From assembly GCA_028716265.1 (NCBI GenBank), contig JAQUQD010000010.1:1-55402 (forward strand): 55,402 nucleotides of DNA. Reading direction: 5' to 3'. The notes under the pieces were generated by a model that was given only the letters and a program-made list of their open reading frames with translations, ran no database searches and was not told the DNA's origin. Source of the stretch: Bacteroidales bacterium. Its GTDB lineage: Bacteria > Bacteroidota > Bacteroidia > Bacteroidales > JAGONC01. Both the position numbers and the translations under genes were made by a program. This document shows, one piece after another, positions 27,047-34,797 of this stretch; position 1 is the stretch's first letter; every line of letters begins with the position of its first letter.

Positions 27047-29296
27047 ATGAACCAGACCACCCACGACATACATATCTGCGGCCTCGTCCAGGGCGTGGGA
27101 TTCAGACCTTTCATCTACCGTCTGGCGAACGAGATGGGAATGAAAGGATGGGTGGAGAACAGGAACGACGGTGTCAGGATTCGGGTGACATGTACCGAGT
27201 CGGCGTTGAGAGCATTTATCGAAGGAATCCGGAATCGTGCGCCCGAAGCAGCTGATATTTATTCCATTGATCATGTAAAGGGCAACTACGAATCTTTTGA
27301 TGACTTCAGGATCAAAAAGAGTGAGAACCTGTCTGACGATATCACCGAGATCAGTCCTGACATTGCGGTCTGTGATGCCTGCCTGGAAGACATGAAGCGC
27401 CAGCCTCACCGTATCGGTTATCCGTTCATCAACTGTACCAACTGCGGACCACGGTTCACCATCATCCGCGACCTGCCCTATGACCGAGATAAGACCACGA
27501 TGGAGCCTTTCGTCATGTGCGATGAATGCCATGCGGAATACACATCGGTACTGGACCGGAGGTTCCATGCACAGCCCGTAGCCTGCAACAATTGTGGGCC
27601 CACCTATGAGTTGCTGGAGAATGGGAAACGTACGACTGATCTGTCATCGATCATCTCCACGGTCTGCCGCCTCCTTGAAAACGGTAAGATATTGACCATC
27701 AAAGGGATGGGAGGATTCTTCCTGGCTTGCGACGCTACGAACAAGGAGGCTGTCAGCAAGCTCAGGGCCCTTAAAAAACGTGAAGGGAAGCCTTTTGCCG
27801 TCATGGTTGCCTCTTTGGATACGGCCCGGGAGTTTGCCTTCATAAATCCCGCTGAAGAAAAGCTGCTTTTATCCTGGCGAAGGCCCATTGTCCTGCTTCG
27901 TGAAAGGAAAAAGCTTGCCCCGGATGTCAATGTCGGTTTCGATACCATCGGGATCATGCTACCCTACATGCCCTTTCATTACCTGTTGTTTGAAAAGCTT
28001 AAGCTGAAGGTCATCGTGCTTACCAGCGGCAATTTATCCGACGAACCCATCCTTATTGACAACAATCGAACAATTGAACAATTGAACCATCTCACCGACG
28101 CCATCCTGATTTATAACCGGGAAATATACAATCGCACCGACGATTCAGTGGTCATGGTCGTCAATGGCGTCGAACGACTGATTCGCAGGTCCCGTGGCTA
28201 CGTGCCCGCACCTGTTAGGATGAACATGTTTGTTGACGGGATATTGGCAGCAGGGGCGGAACTGGTCAACTGCTTCTGCATCGGAAAAGGCAAACAGGCT
28301 TTCCTCAGTCAGCATATTGGCGATTTGAAGAACCTGGAGACCTACGAATTCTATCAGGAATCGGTGGACCATTTCAGCCGGATGTTCCGTTTTACTCCTG
28401 CGCTGGTCGCCGCCGATCTACATCCCGATTACCTGTCGACACGGTTTGCACACGAGTTAAAGGTTCCTGTGACGGGCGTTCAGCATCATCATGCACACAT
28501 CGCCTCGTGCATGGCAGAGCATGGCCTGGATGACCAGGTAATAGGTATCGCCTTCGATGGGGTTGGGTACGGGGAAGACGGTCACATCTGGGGAGGGGAG
28601 TTTCTCATCTGCAGCCTGGAAAGCTACCAGCGTTACACCCATTTCGATTACGTGCCCATGCCCGGTGGCGATCGTGCCACGGAGGAGCCCTGGCGCATGG
28701 CCGTCTCCTATCTCTACCGCACCTTTGGCCGTGCCTTTTTGGATATGGACCTTCCCTTCCTGCGGTATGTTTCATCGGACGTTTTGGAACTGGTACTTGC
28801 GGCCATTGAAAAACAGATCAACTGCCCGCTCACTTCCAGTGCAGGACGCTTGTTCGATGCGGTATCCGCACTGACTGGGCTCTGCACCGTTTCAGGCTTT
28901 CATGCCGAGGCGCCCATGCGGCTGGAAGCAGCTGCCGATGAGAAGACCAAAGCATGCTACGAAGTGGTGATGGACAAGACCATTCATTTCGAGCCCATGA
29001 TCGAAGCGATCGTCAGGGACCTCACCAGGGGTATTCTGCCATCCATCATTTCAGCCAAATTTCACAACACGATCATAGATTCTGCCCTTGAGACCGTTAC
29101 CAGGATGCGCAGCGACACAGGCATACGAAAAGTTGCCCTGTCGGGTGGCAGCTTCCAGAACCGCTATCTCTCGTCACGCCTTGAAGACCACCTTCAACAA
29201 AAAGGCTTTCAGGTATACAGCAACCACCGGGTCCCTGCCAATGACGGAGGAATAGCGCTCGGGCAGCTGGCCGTAGCGGCAAAAAGATACACCTGA
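27047..29296 (+). CDS. hypF: Carbamoyltransferase HypF
   Basis: A 749-residue HypF, which turns carbamoyl phosphate into the thiocarbamate on HypE that becomes the cyanide ligands of the Ni-Fe site. Domain order: acylphosphatase-like (about 1-90, with GLVQGVGFRPFIYR), two zinc-finger modules (CDACL...CTNCGPRF and CDECH...CNNCGP), YrdC-like (about 190-370) and the Kae1/TobZ-like domain with HHHAHIASCMAEH and ALSGGSFQN. I start at ATG 27047 (MNQTTHD), because the upstream extension to 26993 is only the tandem repeat. It heads hypF-DUF454-hypC-hypD-hypE. Confidence 0.95.
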   Translation: MNQTTHDIHICGLVQGVGFRPFIYRLANEMGMKGWVENRNDGVRIRVTCTESALRAFIEGIRNRAPEAADIYSIDHVKGNYESFDDFRIKKSENLSDDITEISPDIAVCDACLEDMKRQPHRIGYPFINCTNCGPRFTIIRDLPYDRDKTTMEPFVMCDECHAEYTSVLDRRFHAQPVACNNCGPTYELLENGKRTTDLSSIISTVCRLLENGKILTIKGMGGFFLACDATNKEAVSKLRALKKREGKPFAVMVASLDTAREFAFINPAEEKLLLSWRRPIVLLRERKKLAPDVNVGFDTIGIMLPYMPFHYLLFEKLKLKVIVLTSGNLSDEPILIDNNRTIEQLNHLTDAILIYNREIYNRTDDSVVMVVNGVERLIRRSRGYVPAPVRMNMFVDGILAAGAELVNCFCIGKGKQAFLSQHIGDLKNLETYEFYQESVDHFSRMFRFTPALVAADLHPDYLSTRFAHELKVPVTGVQHHHAHIASCMAEHGLDDQVIGIAFDGVGYGEDGHIWGGEFLICSLESYQRYTHFDYVPMPGGDRATEEPWRMAVSYLYRTFGRAFLDMDLPFLRYVSSDVLELVLAAIEKQINCPLTSSAGRLFDAVSALTGLCTVSGFHAEAPMRLEAAADEKTKACYEVVMDKTIHFEPMIEAIVRDLTRGILPSIISAKFHNTIIDSALETVTRMRSDTGIRKVALSGGSFQNRYLSSRLEDHLQQKGFQVYSNHRVPANDGGIALGQLAVAAKRYT

Positions 29297-29332
29297 CGTT
29301 GGGTGCATCGCTTTAAATACGATCCAGCGTTC

Positions 29333-29710
29333 ATGAATTCTAAACCAGGTAATATCAAAAGAAGTCTGCTGATTATAGCGGGGACGTTCTTTGTCGGACT
29401 GGGTATCCTGGGAATATTCCTGCCCCTTCTGCCTACAACCCCCCTTCTCTTGCTGGCAGCTGCTCTCTACTCAAGAAGTTCAGGAAGGTTCTACAACTGG
29501 TTGATCCATAACAGATGGTTTGGTAAGTACATCAGCGACTACCGCGAGGGAAAGGGTGTGCCCGGGAAAGTCAAGCTGTCATCCATCACTTTTTTATGGC
29601 TCACCATCATCGTTTCCCTCATCCTGATCGACGTGCTCTGGATCAGGATCTTGCTAGTCATCATCGCAGCGGGAGTAACGATACATATCCTGTTGATCCG
29701 CCCGCGGTAG
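29333..29710 (+). CDS. DUF454 (YbaN-like) membrane protein in the hyp operon
   Basis: About 125 residues with two N-terminal hydrophobic helices (GTFFVGLGILGIFLPLLPTTP is the DUF454 signature) and two C-terminal ones, separated by a basic loop (FYNWLIHNRWFGKYI). A GTG at 29303 would start six bases after hypF; I prefer ATG 29333 because the family begins just before the first helix. The family is an inner-membrane protein of unknown function. Its place inside a hydrogenase maturation operon may be incidental. Confidence 0.8.
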   Translation: MNSKPGNIKRSLLIIAGTFFVGLGILGIFLPLLPTTPLLLLAAALYSRSSGRFYNWLIHNRWFGKYISDYREGKGVPGKVKLSSITFLWLTIIVSLILIDVLWIRILLVIIAAGVTIHILLIRPR

Positions 29711-29768
29711 ACCGAACGATCGCCAATGCAAAGAGTGAATGCGGGAGGTTAAGTATTGAAATATTCGT

Positions 29769-29776
29769 TAGTTTTG
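29769..29776 (+). promoter_or_regulatory. -7 element TAGTTTTG before hypC
   Basis: Perfect TAnnTTTG followed by CATCC, 25 bases before the hypC ATG, suggesting that hypCDE can also be read from its own promoter. Confidence 0.6.
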
Positions 29777-29801
29777 CATCCCATCTCTAAAAATTGCAAC
29801 C

Positions 29802-30065
29802 ATGTGCCTGAGCATTCCTGCCAGAGTGATATCCATTGAGAGGGATATGGCCACCGTATCGGTGGGCGGAACGGAATATAAAGCCAGCCTTCAGATCGTA
29901 GAAAATGTGCAGGTGGGTGATTATATCCTTCTGCACACGGGCTTTGCCATACAAAAGCTCGACATCCGGGAAGCTGAAGAATCCTTAAAGGTATTCGATG
30001 AGTTCATCGAACTGAACAGGCAGCTTGACGAGGAAGAAGTAAAGACGGGAAAACGGATCGTCTGA
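29802..30065 (+). CDS. hypC: Hydrogenase assembly chaperone HypC
   Basis: An 87-residue HypC/HupF. It begins MCLSIPARV; the N-terminal Cys after the removed Met carries the Fe(CN)2CO unit with HypD, and the later SVGG and LHTGFAIQKLD segments are typical of the family. HypC hands the iron group to apo-HoxH. The stop codon overlaps the hypD start by one base (TGATG), showing translational coupling with its complex partner. Confidence 0.96.
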   Translation: MCLSIPARVISIERDMATVSVGGTEYKASLQIVENVQVGDYILLHTGFAIQKLDIREAEESLKVFDEFIELNRQLDEEEVKTGKRIV

Positions 30066-31150
30066 TGAAATACATGGACGAATACCGGGATAAGCGCTTG
30101 GTGGATCAGCTTGTTGAAAGGATAAGGTCCCTTTCACGCACTCCTGTCCAGCTGATGGAAGTGTGCGGCGGGCATACCATGTCGATCCAGAAGTTTGGCA
30201 TTCCCTCGCTGCTTCCCGAGACGGTAAGACTGGTCTCGGGCCCCGGTTGCCCGGTGTGCGTCACAGGCCGCCAGTTCATTGACAAGGCCATCGCTTTTGC
30301 ACGGCTTAACGATGTGATCATAACCACCTTCGGGGACCTGATCAGGGTACCTGGCTCCACTTCCTCGCTTGAAAAAGAAAAGGCAGGGGGAGCCGACATC
30401 CGCATTGTCTATTCAGTTCTGGATGCGCTCCAGATAGCCCTGGACCACAAGGACAAACAGGTGATCTTTCTGGGGATCGGCTTTGAAACGACTTCTCCGG
30501 GCTCCGCCGCAGGTATTAAAAAGGCTGCAGAACTGTGTATCCCGAACTTTTTTCTCTACAGCGCCCACAAAGTAATGCCCCCTGCGATGAGAGCCCTGAT
30601 CCACGAAGGAATAGCGATCTCAGGATTCATTGCTCCGGGACATGTGAGCACCATTACCGGCATAGCCATGTACGAAGAATTCCCTGAAACATTCGGTGTC
30701 GGATGCGTCGTTTCCGGTTTTGAGCCCGTGGATCTTTTACAGGCTGTCCTGATGCTCGTTGAACAAGTCGAAAGCAGGCGGCCAAAGGTGGAGATCCAGT
30801 ACAAAAGAGCGGTCAGGCCGGAAGGCAATCCAAAAGCGCTTCAGCTTCTCCGGGAAGTCTTTGAGCCGCAGGATGACTGGTGGCGGGGATTGGGTGTGCT
30901 TCCCGGTAGCGGCCTCAAGCTGAAGAAAGCTTTTCAGCATTTCGATGCGGAAAATGAATTTGCCATCGACGTGGAGGAGACACGTGAAGAAAAGGGCTGC
31001 ATTTGCGGCGAAGTTTTAAAGGGTTTAAAACAACCCGGGGATTGTAAATTATTTGGGAAGGCCTGCACCCCTTCTGACCCTGCTGGAGCTTGCATGGTAA
31101 GCAACGAAGGAACGTGTCATGCCTGGTACCGGTATCATCGCCATGGATAA
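30065..31150 (+). CDS. hypD: Hydrogenase formation protein HypD
   Basis: A 361-residue [4Fe-4S] protein forming the scaffold, with HypC, on which iron receives CO and CN. Conserved motifs are visible: EVCGGHTMSIQKFG near residue 37, GPGCPVCVT near 60, and the C-terminal cysteines (GCICGEVL...C...C) that bind the cluster. The ATG at 30065 is fixed by overlap with the hypC stop. Its end overlaps hypE by eight bases. Confidence 0.96.
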   Translation: MKYMDEYRDKRLVDQLVERIRSLSRTPVQLMEVCGGHTMSIQKFGIPSLLPETVRLVSGPGCPVCVTGRQFIDKAIAFARLNDVIITTFGDLIRVPGSTSSLEKEKAGGADIRIVYSVLDALQIALDHKDKQVIFLGIGFETTSPGSAAGIKKAAELCIPNFFLYSAHKVMPPAMRALIHEGIAISGFIAPGHVSTITGIAMYEEFPETFGVGCVVSGFEPVDLLQAVLMLVEQVESRRPKVEIQYKRAVRPEGNPKALQLLREVFEPQDDWWRGLGVLPGSGLKLKKAFQHFDAENEFAIDVEETREEKGCICGEVLKGLKQPGDCKLFGKACTPSDPAGACMVSNEGTCHAWYRYHRHG

Positions 31151-32156
31151 AAAGATTCTGCTCGGACACGGAAGTGGAGGGAAATTGTCCCAGACGCTGA
31201 TCAGGGAACTGTTCTTCAAATGGTTCACCAATCCAGTGTTGAATACACAGACAGACTCAGCCGTTCTGTCTGCAGAAGCCCCTCATCTGGCCTTCACAAC
31301 CGATGCCTTTGTTGTGGACCCCATCTTTTTTCCGGGCGGGAATATCGGAAAACTATCCGTTGCAGGGACAATCAACGATCTGGCCGTATCCGGCGCCACG
31401 CCGGCTTACCTGACGGCATCGTTCATTATTGAGGAAGGATTTCCGTTCACAGAGCTGGAAAAAATTGTCAGCTCGATGGCACAGGAAGCAAAAGAAGCTG
31501 GCGTACAGATTGTTGCAGGAGATACGAAGATCGTCAACCGCGGTAAATGCGATAAACTATTCATCACGACATCAGGGGTGGGCTGGATCGGTGAGCCGTT
31601 CCTTTCGGTCAGCACAGGAAAAAATGTCCAACCCGGCGACAGGATCATCATCAACGGACCGGTAGGCGATCATGGCATGGCTGTACTCGCGGCAAGGGAA
31701 CTGACCCATTTCAGCACCGATATCCGGTCCGATTGTGCCTGTTTGAATCATATCATCCAAAGGGTAAAAGTAACTTGCCCGGAGGTCAGATTCATGAGGG
31801 ACGCCACCCGGGGAGGGCTGGCGACGGTATTGACCGAACTGGCTGAAAACAGGCCTTTCGGCGTGGAGGTCGATGAATCGGCAATCCCTGTCAGTGAGGC
31901 TACCAGGGGATTATGTGAACTACTGGGCTTTGATCCCTTATATGTGGCTAATGAGGGCAAATTCATTGCCGTAGTACCCTTGTCCGAATCGGATTCAGTC
32001 CTTTCTGCCATGAAGGATCACCCGCTGGGAGTCCAGTCTGCCGTCATCGGGCAGATCGTGGAGCACCATGCAGGTCATGTGTGGATGAACACTTCCATCG
32101 GAGGTAAAAGAATGCTTGACATGCTGGCCGGCGAACAACTGCCCCGGATCTGCTGA
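31143..32156 (+). CDS. hypE: Hydrogenase maturation protein HypE
   Basis: A 337-residue PurM/AIR synthase-like ATPase that dehydrates the thiocarbamate to thiocyanate. The N-terminal ILLGHGSGGKLSQ and the last residues PRIC, whose final Cys carries the cyanide group, are diagnostic. I start at ATG 31143 (MDKKILLG) rather than 31119, which leaves an eight-base overlap with hypD and matches family starts. It completes the hypCDE set; the next gene is convergent. Confidence 0.96.
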   Translation: MDKKILLGHGSGGKLSQTLIRELFFKWFTNPVLNTQTDSAVLSAEAPHLAFTTDAFVVDPIFFPGGNIGKLSVAGTINDLAVSGATPAYLTASFIIEEGFPFTELEKIVSSMAQEAKEAGVQIVAGDTKIVNRGKCDKLFITTSGVGWIGEPFLSVSTGKNVQPGDRIIINGPVGDHGMAVLAARELTHFSTDIRSDCACLNHIIQRVKVTCPEVRFMRDATRGGLATVLTELAENRPFGVEVDESAIPVSEATRGLCELLGFDPLYVANEGKFIAVVPLSESDSVLSAMKDHPLGVQSAVIGQIVEHHAGHVWMNTSIGGKRMLDMLAGEQLPRIC

Positions 32157-32177
32157 GTGGTGAGAGAGGCTTCCTTC

Positions 32178-32193
32178 AAGGCCATGCGGCCTT
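32178..32193. terminator. Short hairpin between hypE and the zinc-ribbon gene
   Basis: AAGGCC, loop ATGC, GGCCTT, between two convergent genes. It has only a partial T tract on the plus side (TTTCAGTTT), so it is a weak terminator candidate. Confidence 0.35.
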
Positions 32194-32202
32194 TCAGTTT
32201 GA

Positions 32203-32607
32203 TCAATGGTACCCGTATTCCTTGTAGAATTTGTTGATCGCGTCGGCAATGTCCTCAAAGGCCACATAATGTTTCTTACAGCCACTTCTGGAACAAATGC
32301 TCACCCTCCCTCCAATATCCAGCAGAAATGGAACCATCGGAGCACTGCATGCATCACAGATCTCCTGTGCGACAAGCTGCTTGTTGCAATGGGGGCAGTA
32401 AAACCGGGCGATCTCATGTTCAGGGATCTGAATATCTGATTCATGATCGTAACATCCGTAAATAGAACACAGCCGGAGGATACCCCGCTGATGAGCGATC
32501 TCGATGTTCAGCTTGATGGCCGGCAGTTCATGCAACAGATGCTCGTGATCCATCAAGGAACGATGACAATGTGGGCATTTAACATTAAAAGAGATGATCT
32601 TATCCAT
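32203..32607 (-). CDS. Five-pair Cys zinc-ribbon protein in the hyp locus
   Basis: A 134-residue protein I cannot assign to a named family. It contains ten cysteines in five pairs: C11/C14 (CPHC), C47/C52, C71/C74 (CPHC), C84/C87 (CDAC) and C105/C110 (CSRSGC). The layout suggests two related zinc-ribbon-like halves, each ending in a C-x4-C pair. There is no signal peptide or membrane segment. It lies between hypE and hypA on the opposite strand. Its promoter has the same upstream motif at the same distance as the hox operon, so co-expression with the hydrogenase is predicted. A metal-handling or assembly role is possible but not shown. Confidence 0.75.
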   Translation of the reverse strand: MDKIISFNVKCPHCHRSLMDHEHLLHELPAIKLNIEIAHQRGILRLCSIYGCYDHESDIQIPEHEIARFYCPHCNKQLVAQEICDACSAPMVPFLLDIGGRVSICSRSGCKKHYVAFEDIADAINKFYKEYGYH

Positions 32608-32652
32608 AGTTCAGCAGTTTTTGTAATCTAACATAACGCTACATGGGAATTA

Positions 32653-32660
32653 CAAATTTA
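32653..32660 (-). promoter_or_regulatory. -7 element TAAATTTG of the zinc-ribbon gene
   Basis: Perfect TAnnTTTG on the minus strand, 45 bases before the ATG at 32607. The shared motif starts 33 bases upstream, exactly as at hox. Confidence 0.65.
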
Positions 32661-32693
32661 GATATTTTAATACGATCTTTTTCATCGCTTTTC

Positions 32694-32716
32694 TATTTAG
32701 AATCATTTAAAATTAA
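32694..32716. promoter_or_regulatory. Shared 23-bp motif, hypA/zinc-ribbon copy
   Basis: Second copy of the motif at 26879-26901, with three differences in 23 bases. Here the symmetric part is ATTTAA-AA-TTAAAT (32705-32718). It lies between the divergent zinc-ribbon and hypA promoters, 33 bases from the former -7 element and 41 from the latter. Confidence 0.7.
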
Positions 32717-32757
32717 ATGCGTGATATCCGCTTTTTTGCCCGTGATCTCCTAATTGT

Positions 32758-32765
32758 TAATTTTG
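32758..32765 (+). promoter_or_regulatory. -7 element TAATTTTG of hypA
   Basis: Perfect TAnnTTTG, 38 bases before the hypA ATG. The preceding TTGTTAA (32754-32760) is only a Rex half-site, without the AACAA half. Confidence 0.6.
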
Positions 32766-32803
32766 ACCTGCGAATAATCCAGCGTCATTAAGATCACACA
32801 CCG

Positions 32804-33145
32804 ATGCATGAACTTTCATTAGCGATGAACATCATTGAAATAGCGGCAGAGGAACAACACAAAGCAGGGTCAGGGACCATTCTGTCGGTCGAGCTTGAGG
32901 TGGGAACTCTGTCCGGTGTGGTCATCGATGCCCTGGAATTCGCTCTCGAGGTATCGGTGAAGGGAACGGTCCTGGAGCATGCCAGGATCGAACTTCATCC
33001 GATCGAAGCAGAGGCCAGCTGCAACCAGTGTAGTCATGTTTTCCGAGTCGGGGACCTGTTTACCTCATGCCCGCGATGCCAATCCTATGATACACGGCTG
33101 GTCAGGGGTCATGAGTTACGGTTCAGGTCGCTTACCATGGAATAG
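32804..33145 (+). CDS. hypA: Nickel metallochaperone HypA
   Basis: A 113-residue HypA. It begins MHELS, where His2 is part of the nickel site, and has a zinc domain with two Cys pairs (CNQC and CPRC) near residues 70-90. With HypB it delivers nickel to the hydrogenase large subunit. It is followed after 32 bases by hypB, which also has its own promoter. Length and motifs match the family closely. Confidence 0.95.
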   Translation: MHELSLAMNIIEIAAEEQHKAGSGTILSVELEVGTLSGVVIDALEFALEVSVKGTVLEHARIELHPIEAEASCNQCSHVFRVGDLFTSCPRCQSYDTRLVRGHELRFRSLTME

Positions 33146-33156
33146 CATAAAATCAT

Positions 33157-33164
33157 TACCTTTG
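33157..33164 (+). promoter_or_regulatory. -7 element TACCTTTG of hypB
   Basis: Perfect TAnnTTTG followed by CAAAA, only 13 bases before the hypB ATG, so the leader would be very short. Confidence 0.6.
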
Positions 33165-33177
33165 CAAAAAAAACATT

Positions 33178-34050
33178 ATGTGTGACACCTGTGGTTGTGG
33201 CCAGCCTGATCAGCCGGCCAGCATACGCAAACCCGGAAATCCCGTTTCTCATACACATATCCACGAGCATACCCACCATCATGGGGATATGGAACACACT
33301 CATCCTCACGAACATTTGCATGAACACCCGCATCCTCATGAACCCGGGCAGGATCCTGATCATGCCCATCATTTCCATGATGCAAACCACGAACATTCGC
33401 ACGGCACTCAGATCATGGTAGGACAGGATCTCCTCGCAAAGAACAACCTGCGGGCTGAGCGCAACAGGGGTTATTTCGAGGCCCGTCACATCACAGCCAT
33501 CAACCTGGTCAGCTCACCGGGATCAGGAAAAACCAGCCTGCTAGAAAAGACCATCCTGGCCCTGCAAAATAAGATCTCCTTCTTCATCATTGAGGGTGAC
33601 CAGCAGACCATGCTTGATGCTGACCGCATCCACCAGACTGGCGCTCCCGTGATTCAAATCAATACGGGCAATGGATGCCACCTGGACGCCATGATGGTCA
33701 ACAAGGCAGTGAAGGAGCTGGATCCTACCGATCATTCGCTGCTGCTCATTGAGAACGTCGGCAATCTGGTCTGTCCTTCCCTGTTCGATCTGGGTGAGTC
33801 AAAGCGCGTCGTCATCATGAGCACAACCGAGGGAGAAGATAAGCCCCTGAAATATCCCAATATGTTCCGGACATCCCACCTGTGTGTGATCAATAAAACC
33901 GATCTCCTCCCCTACGTAGACTTTCAGACTGAAAAAGCCAGGCAGTATGCCCTGCGAGTGAATCCTCACCTTGAATTCATTGAGCTCTCCGTAAAGTCAG
34001 GCGAAGGGCTGGATCTCTGGTATAAATGGCTTCAAGTAAATCGTTCCTGA
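33178..34050 (+). CDS. hypB: Nickel-inserting GTPase HypB with His-rich domain
   Basis: A 290-residue GTPase. The N-terminal CDTCGCG resembles the high-affinity nickel site of E. coli HypB. Residues about 24-78 are a histidine-rich store (HTHIHEHTHHHGD and similar), as in HypB proteins that can buffer nickel. The G domain has the P-loop SSPGSGKTSLLEKT, the metal-binding TGNGCHLDA segment, ENVGNLVCP and the NKTD specificity motif. HypB powers nickel transfer with HypA. The His-rich store fits the NikR/transporter cassette nearby and suggests a need to save scarce nickel. Confidence 0.96.
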   Translation: MCDTCGCGQPDQPASIRKPGNPVSHTHIHEHTHHHGDMEHTHPHEHLHEHPHPHEPGQDPDHAHHFHDANHEHSHGTQIMVGQDLLAKNNLRAERNRGYFEARHITAINLVSSPGSGKTSLLEKTILALQNKISFFIIEGDQQTMLDADRIHQTGAPVIQINTGNGCHLDAMMVNKAVKELDPTDHSLLLIENVGNLVCPSLFDLGESKRVVIMSTTEGEDKPLKYPNMFRTSHLCVINKTDLLPYVDFQTEKARQYALRVNPHLEFIELSVKSGEGLDLWYKWLQVNRS

Positions 34051-34090
34051 TTTTTTTATCTTTAATTTGTTTTTTACTGTTTTTTGCAAC

Positions 34091-34098
34091 TATTTTTG
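34091..34098 (+). promoter_or_regulatory. -7 element TATTTTTG of rex
   Basis: Perfect TAnnTTTG; a TTTG at 34066-34069 lies 21 bases upstream as a fitting -33 element. The ATG is at 34150. Confidence 0.75.
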
Positions 34099-34100
34099 TA

Positions 34101-34118
34101 TTGTTAGTTTATTAACAA
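34101..34118 (+). promoter_or_regulatory. Rex-type operator of rex (autoregulation)
   Basis: TTGTTAGTTTATTAACAA matches TTGTTAA-N4-TTAACAA at 13 of 14 fixed bases. It starts two bases after the -7 element, the same geometry as at hox and gcvP, so Rex would repress its own gene. Confidence 0.85.
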
Positions 34119-34149
34119 TAAAACCAGATTTTTTCCAAGTCATTCCTGA

Positions 34150-34779
34150 ATGAAAATCCTTCCCGATAAAACCGTTGAACGGCTCAGTCAGTACAGAAGG
34201 GCATTGCTGATTTGTCGAGCAGAAAACAAAACACACATATTCTCCCATGAGCTTGCCGGACTGATCCATATCACACCTGTCCAGGTCAGACGCGATATCA
34301 TGCTCATCGGTTATACGGGTACATTGCGTAAAGGATATGATGTTCATGAGCTCATTAGCCTTATTGGCAGGATCATCGACACGGAGGAGGGACTCAGGGT
34401 GTGTGTTGTTGGCATTGGGGACCTAGGGCGGGCCATCATTCGTTACTTCAAGGGCAAAAGGACGAAACTGGTGATCACGGCTGCGTTCGATGCAAATCCC
34501 GAAAAGGTGAAATGTGTCTATTCAGGAGTGCCCTGTTATCCCATAGACCAGCTGGAGACCGTAATCAAAGAGCAGGGTATTTCCATCGCGATACTGACCG
34601 TACCGGGAGAGGTTGCCGCCACCGTTGGTCAAACGCTGGAGAAGGCTGGTATCAAGGGGATTATCAATTATACCCCAACTCCCCTGAACGTCTCGGAAAA
34701 CACCTACCTTGGGGGATACGACATGATCACATCGCTTGAGAAAGCTGCATATTTCGTTAAAAGCAACAGGGAAATGTAG
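34150..34779 (+). CDS. rex: Redox-sensing transcriptional repressor Rex
   Basis: A 209-residue Rex. An N-terminal winged helix (about 1-75; SHELAGLIHITPVQVRRDIMLIG) precedes a Rossmann domain with the NAD(H) loop GIGDLGRAIIRYF and a C-terminal helix used for domain swapping. Rex dimers leave DNA when NADH rises, releasing fermentation and hydrogenase genes. A Rex-type palindrome sits at its own promoter and another at the hox promoter, so it is the likely redox switch for the neighbouring hydrogenase. It follows hypB by 99 bases with a separate promoter. Confidence 0.96.
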   Translation: MKILPDKTVERLSQYRRALLICRAENKTHIFSHELAGLIHITPVQVRRDIMLIGYTGTLRKGYDVHELISLIGRIIDTEEGLRVCVVGIGDLGRAIIRYFKGKRTKLVITAAFDANPEKVKCVYSGVPCYPIDQLETVIKEQGISIAILTVPGEVAATVGQTLEKAGIKGIINYTPTPLNVSENTYLGGYDMITSLEKAAYFVKSNREM

Positions 34780-34797
34780 GTAGTTCTTCAGGCCGGG

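Noticed and set aside
32754..32771. Rex box at hypA
   Set aside because: TTGTTAA is present but the AACAA half is missing at the right distance, and it overlaps the -7 element rather than lying two bases after it.
34038..34052. Partial copy of the hox motif (AAATCGTTC) upstream of rex
   Set aside because: Only nine bases match, it lies in the end of the hypB coding sequence, and its spacing to the -7 element differs.
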